From Bacillota bacterium (GTDB lineage Bacteria; Bacillota; Clostridia; Acetivibrionales; DSM-1351): a DNA stretch of 64,000 nt. The notes under the pieces were generated by a model, which worked only from the letters and a program-made list of their open reading frames with translations, was not told where the DNA came from and did no database searches. Both the position numbers and the translations under genes were made by a program. The stretch spans positions 124,001 to 188,000 of the forward strand of contig JAEXOY010000015.1 in NCBI GenBank assembly GCA_023439045.1, given 5' to 3'. Positions 1 to 8,323 of this stretch are shown one piece after another (the first letter of the stretch is position 1; every line of letters starts with the position of its first letter).

Positions 1-97
1 TTTTGAATTGCTAGAATACTTGTCAAGGCTTGGGCATAAACATAGGATATAAGAATTTAGATAAACTTAACTTTAAAAATGTGAGGTGGCATAAGAA

Positions 98-949
98 ATG
101 CGAAAAACAGTCGGTTTATTATTGGTATGCGTTATGATAATCTGTTTGCTAGGTGGATGCGGCATTTTAAGCAAAGAGACTAGCAGCAGTGATGAGCTTA
201 ATCCCGTAAGCAGCGTTACTATGGATGAAAGTCAAGCAAGTAACTTAAAGGATAAATCACCAGTACAGCTATATTTTATTAATGCAGATGGTACAAAATT
301 GATGCCTGAAACTAGATATATAAATATTGCTGACACACAAAAGGGCTCTGATGTTATGGCTACTGCCATAATTAATGAATTAATCAAAGGTCCCGTTTCG
401 GGTAGTGCTTTAAAGTCTTCAATTCCTACTGGTACAAAGTTAGCATCAAATGTAAAGATCAGCAAGGATGGAATAGCAACAGTAGACTTTTCAAAAGAAT
501 TTATTGATAAGCACCCCGGAGGAAAGAAGCAGGAGCAGCTTACACTGTATTCAGTAGTTAATACCTTAACTGAGCTTAAGGATGTAAAGAGTGTGGAATT
601 TAAGATAAATGGTAAGGTTCAGAAGGAGTTTAAAGGAAACTATGTAATCAATATTCCTTATCCAAGATCAGAGTACCTAATTGGAGCTTTGCCTGCAGAT
701 AATCAAAGCGCTGAAAAGGATACAAAGGAGAAGACTGACTCTAAAGAACAAAAAAATGAGAAGACAACTATAGACAAATCTAATGATAAGTCAACAGACA
801 AGGCAACAGGTAAAACAACAGATAAAGCAATTGATAAGTCAACTGATAAGTCCAATACAGATAAGGTAAACACAGATACAAAGGATACAGAAAAGCCAGA
901 AAGCAAGACCAATTCAAATGTTGAAACCAACCTTGAACTATTAGAATAA
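98..949 (+). CDS. GerMN-domain lipoprotein
   Basis: Predicted lipoprotein of 283 residues with a single GerMN (sporulation and spore germination) domain, expected on the outer face of the membrane. The N-terminus is basic, then hydrophobic, and ends in a lipobox LLGGC with the lipidated cysteine at residue 21. Residues about 53-185 carry the GerMN pattern, including a conserved I-N-E-L-I-K-G-P stretch and a V-x-F-S turn. Residues about 205-275 are a low-complexity tail of repeated T-D-K and S-T-D-K units, probably a flexible spacer toward peptidoglycan. The start is supported by GAGGTGG 14 bases upstream. A hairpin follows the stop. The GerMN assignment is secure at family level; the precise role in sporulation is not shown by the sequence. 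Confidence 0.85.
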   Translation: MRKTVGLLLVCVMIICLLGGCGILSKETSSSDELNPVSSVTMDESQASNLKDKSPVQLYFINADGTKLMPETRYINIADTQKGSDVMATAIINELIKGPVSGSALKSSIPTGTKLASNVKISKDGIATVDFSKEFIDKHPGGKKQEQLTLYSVVNTLTELKDVKSVEFKINGKVQKEFKGNYVINIPYPRSEYLIGALPADNQSAEKDTKEKTDSKEQKNEKTTIDKSNDKSTDKATGKTTDKAIDKSTDKSNTDKVNTDTKDTEKPESKTNSNVETNLELLE

Positions 950-1007
950 AATGTAAATTATTTAAAAATATGGATTAAGCAAAATGGTTGTGCTATAATA
1001 TATAAAC

Positions 1008-1079
1008 AAGGGTATCTTTTTAAAGAAAAGTTTTTCAACTTTGGCTAGACAGCTTCTTTAAAGGATACCCTTTCTTTTA
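1008..1079. terminator. Bidirectional terminator between GerMN gene and ltaE
   Basis: Inverted repeat of about 20 bp (1008-1028 with 1054-1073) around a 25-nt loop. It is followed by a T-rich stretch on the plus strand and preceded by A-rich sequence that reads as T-rich on the minus strand. It sits between two convergent genes and can serve both. Confidence 0.75.
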
Positions 1080-1082
1080 TTT

Positions 1083-2111
1083 TTATTGCAAAATAGACCT
1101 TATGCAGTCTGCTACGTAAAGTATGTCTTCTCTAGTAATCCAATGATTCGTTACAAGTCGCATTTGCCCATTTTCAGGGCCATTTACTTTTATACCAAAT
1201 TTGAGCAATTCTGCAGCAATATCCCTACCATTAAGCACACTGTCTTCAATACTAAAAAATACCATATTTATGTGTATATCATCTAAATTAATATCAATCC
1301 CATTAATGGTACTGAGCTTATGACCTAATGCAATAGCGTTTTTGTGGTCTTCTATTAGTTGCTGAGGCATATCTTCAAGAGCAATTATACCGGCTGCAGC
1401 AAGTATTCCCGTCTGTCGCATGCCACCACCCATTAGCTTTCTTTTTTTACGAGCATTATCAATAAAATCTTTACTGCCTGCGAGAATGGAGCCAAAAGGA
1501 GCGCACAAGCCCTTTGAAAGACAGAACATGAGGCTGTCACAGTATTGCGCGATATCAGATGCGGAGACATTTAAGTAAGTGGCAGCATTAAATATTCTTG
1601 CGCCATCAAGGTGAACAGGAATATTGTGTTGTTTAGCCAATAAGTACACTTCTTTCATTTGCTCAAGCGAAACAACTCTTCCATTGGCTAATGCGTTTTC
1701 CAAGCATATAAGACTGGTTTCAGGACAGTGAATATCATTGCCAATACGAATTCTTGGTGCTACGTCATCTGCACTGAGACCTGAGAAATCATTGCTTATT
1801 GTTCTGAGCTGTACACCTGCAATAACAGCTGAGGCACCAGCTTCATGTGCAACAATATGAGAATTTTCCCCTAGAATAACCTCGTCCCCTCGCTTGCAAT
1901 GGGTAAAAAGCGCCAGCTGGTTACCAAAGGTACCGCTTGGTACAAATAGTGCTGCTTGCTTGCCGGTCAATTTTGCAGCATAGTTTTCAAGCTCAATAGT
2001 GGTATAATCATCCTGGTACACATCGTCGCCAACCTCAGCAGTGACCATAGCTTCTCGCATTTTTGTGGTTGGGACAGTAACAGTATCACTTCTCAAATCA
2101 ATATATCTCAT
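1083..2111 (-). CDS. ltaE: Low-specificity L-threonine aldolase
   Basis: PLP-dependent aldolase of 342 residues that cleaves L-threonine or L-allo-threonine to glycine and acetaldehyde (fold type I, beta-eliminating lyase family). The opening I-D-L-R-S-D-T-V-T and the glycine-rich V-P-S-G-T-F-G-N-Q are typical. D169 and R172 of H-L-D-G-A-R contact the cofactor, and K200 in the S-K-G-L segment is the expected Schiff-base lysine. Length is normal for the family. It is convergent with the GerMN gene and shares its terminator; the zinc-ribbon gene upstream on the same strand is separated by about 170 bp of repetitive spacer, so co-transcription is uncertain. Confidence 0.93.
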   Translation of the reverse strand: MRYIDLRSDTVTVPTTKMREAMVTAEVGDDVYQDDYTTIELENYAAKLTGKQAALFVPSGTFGNQLALFTHCKRGDEVILGENSHIVAHEAGASAVIAGVQLRTISNDFSGLSADDVAPRIRIGNDIHCPETSLICLENALANGRVVSLEQMKEVYLLAKQHNIPVHLDGARIFNAATYLNVSASDIAQYCDSLMFCLSKGLCAPFGSILAGSKDFIDNARKKRKLMGGGMRQTGILAAAGIIALEDMPQQLIEDHKNAIALGHKLSTINGIDINLDDIHINMVFFSIEDSVLNGRDIAAELLKFGIKVNGPENGQMRLVTNHWITREDILYVADCIRSILQ

Positions 2112-2140
2112 AAAAATGATTTTATCCCTTCAATAAATAA

Positions 2141-2240
2141 TTTCTAGTTTTGATAGCAATTTCTAGTTATTGTAGCAATCTCTAGTTATTGTATCAATTT
2201 CTATTTTAGATAATAATTTCTTTCTTCGATAATAATTTTT
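2141..2240. repeat. Degenerate 19-20 bp tandem repeats upstream of ltaE
   Basis: About four to five imperfect copies of a unit resembling TTTCTAGTTATTGTAGCAA, decaying toward 2240. They lie in the 5' region of the minus-strand ltaE gene and carry no ORF. Confidence 0.7.
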
Positions 2241-2282
2241 ATATAGTACCCATGACTTTAAAATACAATATTGCCATACCAC

Positions 2283-2495
2283 TTAGTGGTTGCAGCAACC
2301 ACCGCAAACATGCCTATTTGGGCAATCCTTTTCTGACGACCTTGAGGATACTATATTAACCGACTTAAAAACCGCCTCAAGTTGGTTATCTTGGCATTGA
2401 GGACACTTGATAAGATTACCTTCGCGTTCACTCATTTTGGCCATAACATTAAATTCATGTCCACACTTAGAACATTTCAAATCATAAAATGGCAT
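2283..2495 (-). CDS. FmdB-family zinc ribbon protein
   Basis: Small protein of 70 residues beginning M-P-F-Y-D, the usual start of FmdB-type putative regulatory zinc ribbons. Two CxxC pairs at C8/C11 and C31/C34 should bind one zinc. The C-terminus is unusually Cys/His rich (H-V-C-G-G-C-C-N-H) and could hold a second metal. The start at 2495 is preferred over an upstream in-frame Met because an AAGGAGGC ribosome-binding site lies 6-13 bases before it and homologues begin there. Function is unproven in this family; FmdB was named from a formamidase operon. The gene is monocistronic here. Confidence 0.85.
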   Translation of the reverse strand: MPFYDLKCSKCGHEFNVMAKMSEREGNLIKCPQCQDNQLEAVFKSVNIVSSRSSEKDCPNRHVCGGCCNH

Positions 2496-2564
2496 TTTTA
2501 GCCTCCTTATATTTATATTAGTATAGAGTTTTCTTAATAAACTCATAATATTTTTTGAAATAAT

Positions 2565-2654
2565 GCTAATAGTATTATAACACCACTACTTACAATTCAA
2601 AACGATTTTAATGGTGCTAATAGTATTATAGCACCACTACTTACAACTCAAAAC
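2565..2654. repeat. Two-copy 39-bp direct repeat
   Basis: Positions 2565-2603 and 2616-2654 are two nearly identical 39-bp copies (about two mismatches) with period 51. They lie in the 320-bp spacer before the Ku gene. No ORF or hairpin terminator was seen in the rest of the spacer. Confidence 0.8.
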
Positions 2655-2815
2655 ACTTGTAATAATGTATCCAAAAAGAAATCATGGACTTGGAGAAAAT
2701 TTCTTGAATTATCATTCAATTATTTCAAAAGATATAACATATAAGGTACTAGTAAACTGATAAAAATAAACACAAATAAAATTTAACACAAATAAAAAAA
2801 TCGGGGAGGAACTTT

Positions 2816-3682
2816 ATGCATACAGTCTGGAAGGGCTCAATAAGCTTTGGACTTGTAAATATTCCTGTGAAAATGTTTGCTGCTACAGAAGATAAGGATA
2901 TACGGTTCAAGTACATTCACAAGGAATGTCATACGCCTGTAAAATACAAAAAAATGTGTCCTTCCTGTAACAAAGAGGTTGCACCCGAAGATATAGTAAA
3001 AGGTTACGAGTATGAGCCGGGCAAATATGTAATAATGACGAACGAGGACTTTGCAGGAATTAAGGCATCGGGGGAGAGAAGTGTTGAAATTCTTGATTTT
3101 GTTAAGCTGCAAGAAATAGATCCTATATATTTTGACAAAACCTATTATTTAGGACCTCAGGATACAGGGAGTAAGGCATATACCCTACTACGAGATGCAT
3201 TCAATAAAACAGGGAGAATTGCAGTTGCAAAGATTACTATTCGTGACAGAGAAGCTTTATGCGTTATCAGGGTGTATAAAGGTGTTCTAGTTCTAGAGAC
3301 TATTTTTTATCCCGATGAAGTTAGGGATTTTAAGCAAGTACCTGGTGTTCCAGAACATACCAATACAACAGAAGCCGAACTGAATATGGCAATAGCACTT
3401 ATTGACAATCTGACAACAAAGTTTGACCCCTCTAAGTATAAAGATACCTATAGAGAAACACTTGTTGAGCTTATAAACTCAAAGGTTGAAGGAAAAGAGA
3501 TAGTTATCAGGAAGGATGTAGAAAAGCACAATGTAATAAGCCTGATGGACGCGTTGCAGCAAAGCATTAAGATGTCACAACAAAACAAAAAAAATACCCA
3601 GGAGGAAGAGCAAAAACCTAAAAAAAGGACCAAAACAACCAAGAAAACGGCCACTAAAACAAGAACAAAGGAGCCAGTATAA
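2816..3682 (+). CDS. ku: Ku end-binding protein (NHEJ)
   Basis: Bacterial Ku homodimer subunit of 288 residues; it encircles broken DNA ends and recruits LigD for non-homologous end joining. The start M-H-T-V-W-K-G-S-I-S-F-G-L-V-N-I-P-V is diagnostic. The core runs to about residue 250, followed by a Lys/Thr-rich basic tail of the kind that helps DNA binding. A GGGGAGGAAC ribosome-binding site precedes the ATG. The stop codon is immediately followed by the ATG of the ligase gene with no gap, implying translational coupling. In spore formers such genes repair breaks during germination, but no forespore promoter was identified by eye. Confidence 0.95.
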   Translation: MHTVWKGSISFGLVNIPVKMFAATEDKDIRFKYIHKECHTPVKYKKMCPSCNKEVAPEDIVKGYEYEPGKYVIMTNEDFAGIKASGERSVEILDFVKLQEIDPIYFDKTYYLGPQDTGSKAYTLLRDAFNKTGRIAVAKITIRDREALCVIRVYKGVLVLETIFYPDEVRDFKQVPGVPEHTNTTEAELNMAIALIDNLTTKFDPSKYKDTYRETLVELINSKVEGKEIVIRKDVEKHNVISLMDALQQSIKMSQQNKKNTQEEEQKPKKRTKTTKKTATKTRTKEPV

Positions 3683-4648
3683 ATGGAGCTCTACATGCCG
3701 ATGGATGCTGCTAAAAGAGATGATGTAATTGTATCAGAGGACTATATCCATGAAGTTAAATGGGACGGTATAAGAGGTATTACCTATGTAAATTTTGAAC
3801 AAGAACAGTCCTTAAGAATATTTACTAAAAAGGGGAATGAAAGAACAAACTTCTACCCGGAGTTTGTATACTTAAAAGAGTGTCTGGGTTCAAAGAAAAT
3901 AGTGCTTGATGGAGAAATAATTGTAGCTGATGAAAATCTCAAGCCTTCTTTTTATGATGTGTTAGCTAGAGAGCGCATTAGAAACATGCGCTCTCTAGAA
4001 CGATATAAAAATAAGTATCCTGTTAAGTATATGGTATTTGATATACTTTACTACAATGAGGATATAACACAAAAGCCCCTACACTATAGAAAGCAGCTAC
4101 TCAAAGAGCTTATAGCACCATATGAGAACGATTTTTTACATTTTTCAAAGCCATTTGAGGAGGGTAAAAAGTTATTTGAAAGCATGAAAGAGAGAAATAT
4201 GGAAGGCATAGTGTCAAAGCTTATTACCAGCCCATATATCGGTGGAAAAAAACATGGATATTGGTATAAAACGAAATTCATAAAGAGAATGCTTTGTGTA
4301 GTTGGGGGAATACAATGGGACGGAGGCAGGCCAAATTCTCTGTTGCTAGGAATAAATGGAGAGAATGGATTAAGTTTTATGTGCAAGGCTTCTCTTGGGC
4401 TAAAACAGTCCGACTTACATCTGTTAAAAAACTATGCTAGTGAGATATCACAAGAGAATTGTCCTTTTGAAAAGGACAGCATGGGTGAACTTAAGTTAAA
4501 TGGAACAGCGATAACGTGGACTATGCCCCTACTAACCTGTTGGATTAGCTTTTTGGAGCTAACAGATTCAGGGCAGCTAAGGCATCCCAAGATTTTAGGG
4601 TTCACTCCTATGCTGCACACTGAGGCCAACGGTGAAATGCTTACATGA
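3683..4648 (+). CDS. ligD: ATP-dependent DNA ligase (LigD ligase domain, stand-alone)
   Basis: Ligase of 321 residues corresponding to the ligase part of LigD. Motif I is E-V-K-W-D-G with the adenylated lysine at K26. Motif III is L-D-G-E-I-I-V, motif IV M-E-G-I-V-S-K, and motif V G-Y-W-Y-K-T-K. An OB-fold region follows. It acts with Ku and the neighbouring polymerase gene to seal double-strand breaks. In many bacteria ligase and polymerase (and a 3'-phosphoesterase) are fused; here they are separate genes and no phosphoesterase domain is present. The gene begins directly after the Ku stop. Confidence 0.93.
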   Translation: MELYMPMDAAKRDDVIVSEDYIHEVKWDGIRGITYVNFEQEQSLRIFTKKGNERTNFYPEFVYLKECLGSKKIVLDGEIIVADENLKPSFYDVLARERIRNMRSLERYKNKYPVKYMVFDILYYNEDITQKPLHYRKQLLKELIAPYENDFLHFSKPFEEGKKLFESMKERNMEGIVSKLITSPYIGGKKHGYWYKTKFIKRMLCVVGGIQWDGGRPNSLLLGINGENGLSFMCKASLGLKQSDLHLLKNYASEISQENCPFEKDSMGELKLNGTAITWTMPLLTCWISFLELTDSGQLRHPKILGFTPMLHTEANGEMLT

Positions 4649-4701
4649 ACTGAGAAACTAAAACTCATGCTGTTGCAGCTTCAAATATTAGTTATGCAAA
4701 C

Positions 4702-4807
4702 ATTAGTTTAAGAGGTACAAGATAATGCCTGCAGTAATAGAAAAGAACTCAAATATTAGTATAAGAGGTACAAAACAATGCCTGCAGTATTAGAAAAGAG
4801 TGCAAAT
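4702..4807 (+). repeat. 53-bp tandem duplication over the start of the LigD polymerase gene
   Basis: Copies at 4702-4754 and 4755-4807 differ at about nine positions. The second copy contains the ribosome-binding region, the ATG at 4778 and the first codons of the polymerase gene. The first copy carries its own AGAGGT and ATG (4725), followed by 22 codons that end in TAG inside the second copy in another frame. Because 53 is not a multiple of three the upstream ATG cannot give an extended protein. Confidence 0.85.
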
Positions 4808-5689
4808 ATTGAGATAGAAAATAAGCTTATACATGTAAATAATGTAGATAAACTGCTTTGGCCCGAGGCAGGTGTAACAAAGCTGCAATTTATAAAGGAA
4901 ATGGTACAGCTGGCCCCGTATATGCTTAAATATGGGGGGAATAGACTGTTGTCTACTATTAGATACCCCCATGGTATTTCAGGGAAATCTTTTTATCAGA
5001 AAAGTGTTCCCAAGAATGCTCCCGACTATATTGGTAGTAGTATTTTTCATGATAAGGAGTACATTGTTATGAAAAATGCTGCTTCGTTGGTATGGCTTTG
5101 CAGTATGGCCTGTCTAGAATTTCATGTTGCATTTAATACCTGTGATAAACCTGATTATCCTAGTTATCTGGTATTTGACCTTGACCCCTCTGAAGAGAAT
5201 AATTTTGAGAGTGTAAAAGAGGTTGCCTTGAGCATCAGAGAAACCATGGAGTCACTTGCATTAGAGAGCTTTATAAAAACGTCTGGAGCAACGGGGCTGC
5301 AAATCTTTATTCCCACTAATGCGAGATATGATTATGACAACGCAAGGAGTCTGAACTTGTTTTTTGCAGAGTATTTTGTTGAAAAAATGCCTAGGCTTCT
5401 TACCATTGAAAGGTTCAAAGCAAAAAGAGGAGGAAAAATATATTTTGACTATTTACAAATGTGGCAGGGAAAAAGCCTGATAGCCCCATATTCAACGAGA
5501 GCGGTAGAAACAGCAAACGTATCTATGCCACTGGCTTGGGACGAACTAGAAAGGGTAAGGCCTTCTGATTTTACTATAAAAAATGCAGTAAAAAGACTGC
5601 ACTCAAAAGGAGATATGTTCTCAGACATGTTCTTGTGTAAAAATGAGCCCTTAGATGAAATACTCAAAACCATTTCAAAGGGCAGATAA
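4778..5689 (+). CDS. LigD polymerase domain protein (NHEJ primase/polymerase)
   Basis: Archaeo-eukaryotic primase-like polymerase of 303 residues, the PolDom of LigD; it fills gaps at Ku-held ends, often with ribonucleotides. The metal-binding D134-x-D136 lies in V-F-D-L-D-P-S, with S-G-x-x-G-L-Q and the basic K-x-x-R-G-G-K-I-Y-x-D-Y segment downstream, all typical. It starts at the ATG at 4778 within the second copy of a 53-bp duplication. It lies 129 bp after the ligase gene in the same direction, so the three NHEJ genes very likely form one operon. The ribosome-binding site AGAGGT is weak. Confidence 0.93.
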   Translation: MPAVLEKSANIEIENKLIHVNNVDKLLWPEAGVTKLQFIKEMVQLAPYMLKYGGNRLLSTIRYPHGISGKSFYQKSVPKNAPDYIGSSIFHDKEYIVMKNAASLVWLCSMACLEFHVAFNTCDKPDYPSYLVFDLDPSEENNFESVKEVALSIRETMESLALESFIKTSGATGLQIFIPTNARYDYDNARSLNLFFAEYFVEKMPRLLTIERFKAKRGGKIYFDYLQMWQGKSLIAPYSTRAVETANVSMPLAWDELERVRPSDFTIKNAVKRLHSKGDMFSDMFLCKNEPLDEILKTISKGR

Positions 5690-5954
5690 AGCCATGATAT
5701 ATTAGTATAATTAACAGGATATGTAAAGTTATCTTGATTGTAATAAGCTAATTTTTAACAATGGCTTAAAGAATTATTGATTGTAATAAATAGCAATTTT
5801 AGATAAAATGTTTACAGCACTTGGTTAATATAATATAACATTAAGATAAAATGTTTAAAGTAAAAGGTTAATATAAAACTAGAATAATAATACTAAAATT
5901 AAAGTAAATTTACTATACTTAGTTGCATGAAAATATTATCATATTGGGGGGACA
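5690..5954. other. AT-rich spacer with a two-copy repeat
   Basis: 265 bp between the LigD polymerase gene and galE. It holds a direct repeat of about 31 bp (5801-5831 and 5844-5874, period 43) and shorter TGATTGTAATAA repeats. No ORF, terminator or RNA structure was recognised. Confidence 0.6.
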
Positions 5955-6977
5955 ATGAGTATGAAGGTTTTGGTTACAGGAGGTGCTGGTTATATAGGTA
6001 GCCATACATGTGTACAGCTATTAGAAGCTGGGCATGAGGTAATAGTAGTTGATAACCTATCCAACAGCAAGGAAACATCACTTAATAGAGTAAGGCAAAT
6101 TACCGGTAAAGAGATAACATTTCACAAGGTGGATATTCTACATAGAGAAGAGCTAGAGGAAGTTTTTCTCCATAATAATATTGATGCAGTAATACATTTT
6201 GCAGGACTTAAGGCGGTGGGAGAATCGGTGTCAATACCCCTTAAGTACTACCATAACAATATTTCAGGAACTCTGATTTTATGTGAGCTTATGGAGAAAT
6301 ATGGAGTTTATAACCTTGTTTTTTCCTCTTCGGCTACGGTATATGGTGACCCAGTAAGTGTACCTATATCAGAGGATTTTTCTCTCAGTGCTACCAATCC
6401 GTATGGAAGAACAAAGCTTATGATAGAAGATATACTCAGGGATTTATATATTTCCAATAACAAATGGAATATTGCAATATTAAGGTACTTTAATCCTATA
6501 GGGGCGCACGAAAGCGGACTTATTGGAGAGGACCCTAATGGAATTCCTAATAATCTTGTACCATATATTACTCAAGTGGCTGTTGGAAAGCTAAAGCTGC
6601 TCAATGTTTATGGAAATGATTACAATACTATTGATGGAACGGGTGTAAGGGATTATATCCATGTGATAGACTTGGCTAACGGTCATCTTAAGGCTCTCCA
6701 AAAGCTTGAAGCAGAGCATGTAGGTGTTAGGGAGTACAACTTGGGCACCGGAAATGGCTTCTCTGTTCTTCAAATGATTCAGGCATTTGAAAAGGCCTGT
6801 GGGAAACCCATTTCATATAAAATTGTGCAAAGAAGGCCGGGGGACATAGCAGCATGTTTTGCAAACTGCGACCGAGCAAAAATAGAGCTTGGATTTACAG
6901 CAGCTAAAGGCTTGGACGAAATGTGCCGTGACTCTTGGAGATGGCAGTCAATGAACCCAGAAGGATATGTTGTATAA
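5955..6977 (+). CDS. galE: UDP-glucose 4-epimerase
   Basis: Short-chain dehydrogenase-type epimerase of 340 residues that interconverts UDP-glucose and UDP-galactose, feeding galactose use and surface polysaccharides. The NAD-binding G-G-A-G-Y-I-G lies at residues 9-15, S124-S126 form the active-site serine cluster, and Y150-x-x-x-K154 is the catalytic pair. A GGGGGGAC ribosome-binding site precedes the ATG; a second ATG two codons later is equally usable. The next gene, 88 bp downstream, is a sugar-phosphate nucleotidyltransferase, so the two may serve nucleotide-sugar metabolism together. Confidence 0.95.
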   Translation: MSMKVLVTGGAGYIGSHTCVQLLEAGHEVIVVDNLSNSKETSLNRVRQITGKEITFHKVDILHREELEEVFLHNNIDAVIHFAGLKAVGESVSIPLKYYHNNISGTLILCELMEKYGVYNLVFSSSATVYGDPVSVPISEDFSLSATNPYGRTKLMIEDILRDLYISNNKWNIAILRYFNPIGAHESGLIGEDPNGIPNNLVPYITQVAVGKLKLLNVYGNDYNTIDGTGVRDYIHVIDLANGHLKALQKLEAEHVGVREYNLGTGNGFSVLQMIQAFEKACGKPISYKIVQRRPGDIAACFANCDRAKIELGFTAAKGLDEMCRDSWRWQSMNPEGYVV

Positions 6978-7065
6978 TATATCCGTTAGTACCTTATTAA
7001 GTTAGTGCAGAAGTTGAGTTAGAAACATACTAAGTAAATTTACAAATGAATTCGGAGGTAATACT

Positions 7066-7995
7066 ATGAACGCAAAACCAACACTTGTTATAATGGCGGC
7101 AGGCATGGGTAGCCGTTATGGGGGGTTAAAGCAGATTGACCCTGTAGGGCCAAATGGAGAAATAATTATGGAATATTCCATATATGACGCTATAAGAGCA
7201 GGGTTTGGGAAGGTTGTATTTGTGATCAAAAGAGAGATTGAGGAAACCTTTAGGGAGGTAATAGGCAAGAAAATAGAAGGTATTATTGATGTTGAATACG
7301 TTTATCAGGATATTAATAATTTGCCAAAAGGTTTTTCAGTTCCCGAGGGGAGAAACAAGCCATGGGGAACAGGACATGCGGTACTAAGTGCTAAGGACGC
7401 GGTAAATACTTCTTTTGCGGTAATAAATGCAGATGATTTTTACGGTGCGCATGCATATAGGCTGTTGAGTGATTATCTTACCTCCAACAATGATACTGAG
7501 CTAAAGTATAAATACTGTATGGTTGGTTTCATCCTTGAGAATACACTCACAGAGAATGGTCATGTTGCAAGAGGTGTATGCAGCGTTGATAACAATGGTT
7601 ATCTCATTGACATTCAGGAGAGAACAAAAATTGTCAAGTGTGAGGAAGGAGCAAAATACACCGAAGACGATGTTGTTTGGACTCCTATTGAAGCAGGAAG
7701 TATAGTTTCAATGAATACCTGGGGTTTTAACCAAAGTATTTTTACTGAGTTAGAGAATAATTTCCCCAAATTTTTAGAAGCGTCAAAAGACAATATACTG
7801 AAGGCAGAGTACTTCCTGCCTACAGTAGTGGATAATCTTATAAAGAGTGGAAAGGCTGATGTAAAGGTACTTTCCTCCACTGATAAGTGGTATGGAGTTA
7901 CTTATCAGGAAGATAAACCAGTAGTAAAACAATCAATTAACGCTCTTGTTGAAAGTGGAAAGTACCCAAACAGACTGTGGGATGATTTTAAATAA
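7066..7995 (+). CDS. Sugar nucleotidyltransferase family protein
   Basis: Protein of 309 residues with an N-terminal nucleotidyltransferase fold. M-A-A-G-M-G-S-R-Y-G-G (residues 10-20) is the nucleotide-binding loop of NDP-sugar pyrophosphorylases, and N-A-D-D-F-Y-G is the metal-binding segment. It probably joins a sugar phosphate to an NTP, but the sugar cannot be told from sequence; close relatives are usually annotated only as nucleotidyltransferase. GGAGGT precedes the ATG. A strong terminator follows 23 bp after the stop, so galE and this gene may form a unit. Confidence 0.8.
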   Translation: MNAKPTLVIMAAGMGSRYGGLKQIDPVGPNGEIIMEYSIYDAIRAGFGKVVFVIKREIEETFREVIGKKIEGIIDVEYVYQDINNLPKGFSVPEGRNKPWGTGHAVLSAKDAVNTSFAVINADDFYGAHAYRLLSDYLTSNNDTELKYKYCMVGFILENTLTENGHVARGVCSVDNNGYLIDIQERTKIVKCEEGAKYTEDDVVWTPIEAGSIVSMNTWGFNQSIFTELENNFPKFLEASKDNILKAEYFLPTVVDNLIKSGKADVKVLSSTDKWYGVTYQEDKPVVKQSINALVESGKYPNRLWDDFK

Positions 7996-8018
7996 TAGCA
8001 CAAATTTGTATGTCAAGC

Positions 8019-8070
8019 GGCGGAGGAATCAGGGTTTTTAGACGGACCCTGATTCCTCCGCCTTTTTTTC
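8019..8070 (+). terminator. Strong intrinsic terminator
   Basis: Near-perfect 17-bp GC-rich stem (8019-8035 with 8046-8062), short loop, then seven T. It ends the galE/nucleotidyltransferase unit. Confidence 0.92.
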
Positions 8071-8156
8071 GTGCCACCATTGCGCCGCATTTACGTGCCG
8101 CATTTACGTGCCGCATTTACGTGCCGCTTTTAGTGCCGTTTTTTTCGTGCCACCCT
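8070..8156. repeat. 12-13 bp GTGCCGCATTTAC tandem repeats
   Basis: Four to six copies, the central three nearly perfect, starting right after the terminator T-tract. They are GC-richer than the surroundings. About 160 bp of further spacer to the ABC transporter gene shows no ORF. Confidence 0.75.
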
Positions 8157-8323
8157 TTTGCGAGCCATTTCTATATTTTTCTGCAATTTATACTGTTTTA
8201 CTGCAACTTTTTCCAATAGTTGTAGTCTAATTAAAATGTAACATTTTTGTTACTCGTTGACAGTTAAGATATATTACTATTTATTTAAATATTTGTAATT
8301 AAATAATCTGGAGGGGATGCATT

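Noticed and set aside
7523..8219. Frames at 7523-7705 and 8010-8219 as small genes.
   Set aside because: The first is an out-of-frame shadow of the nucleotidyltransferase; the second runs over a perfect terminator stem and short repeats.
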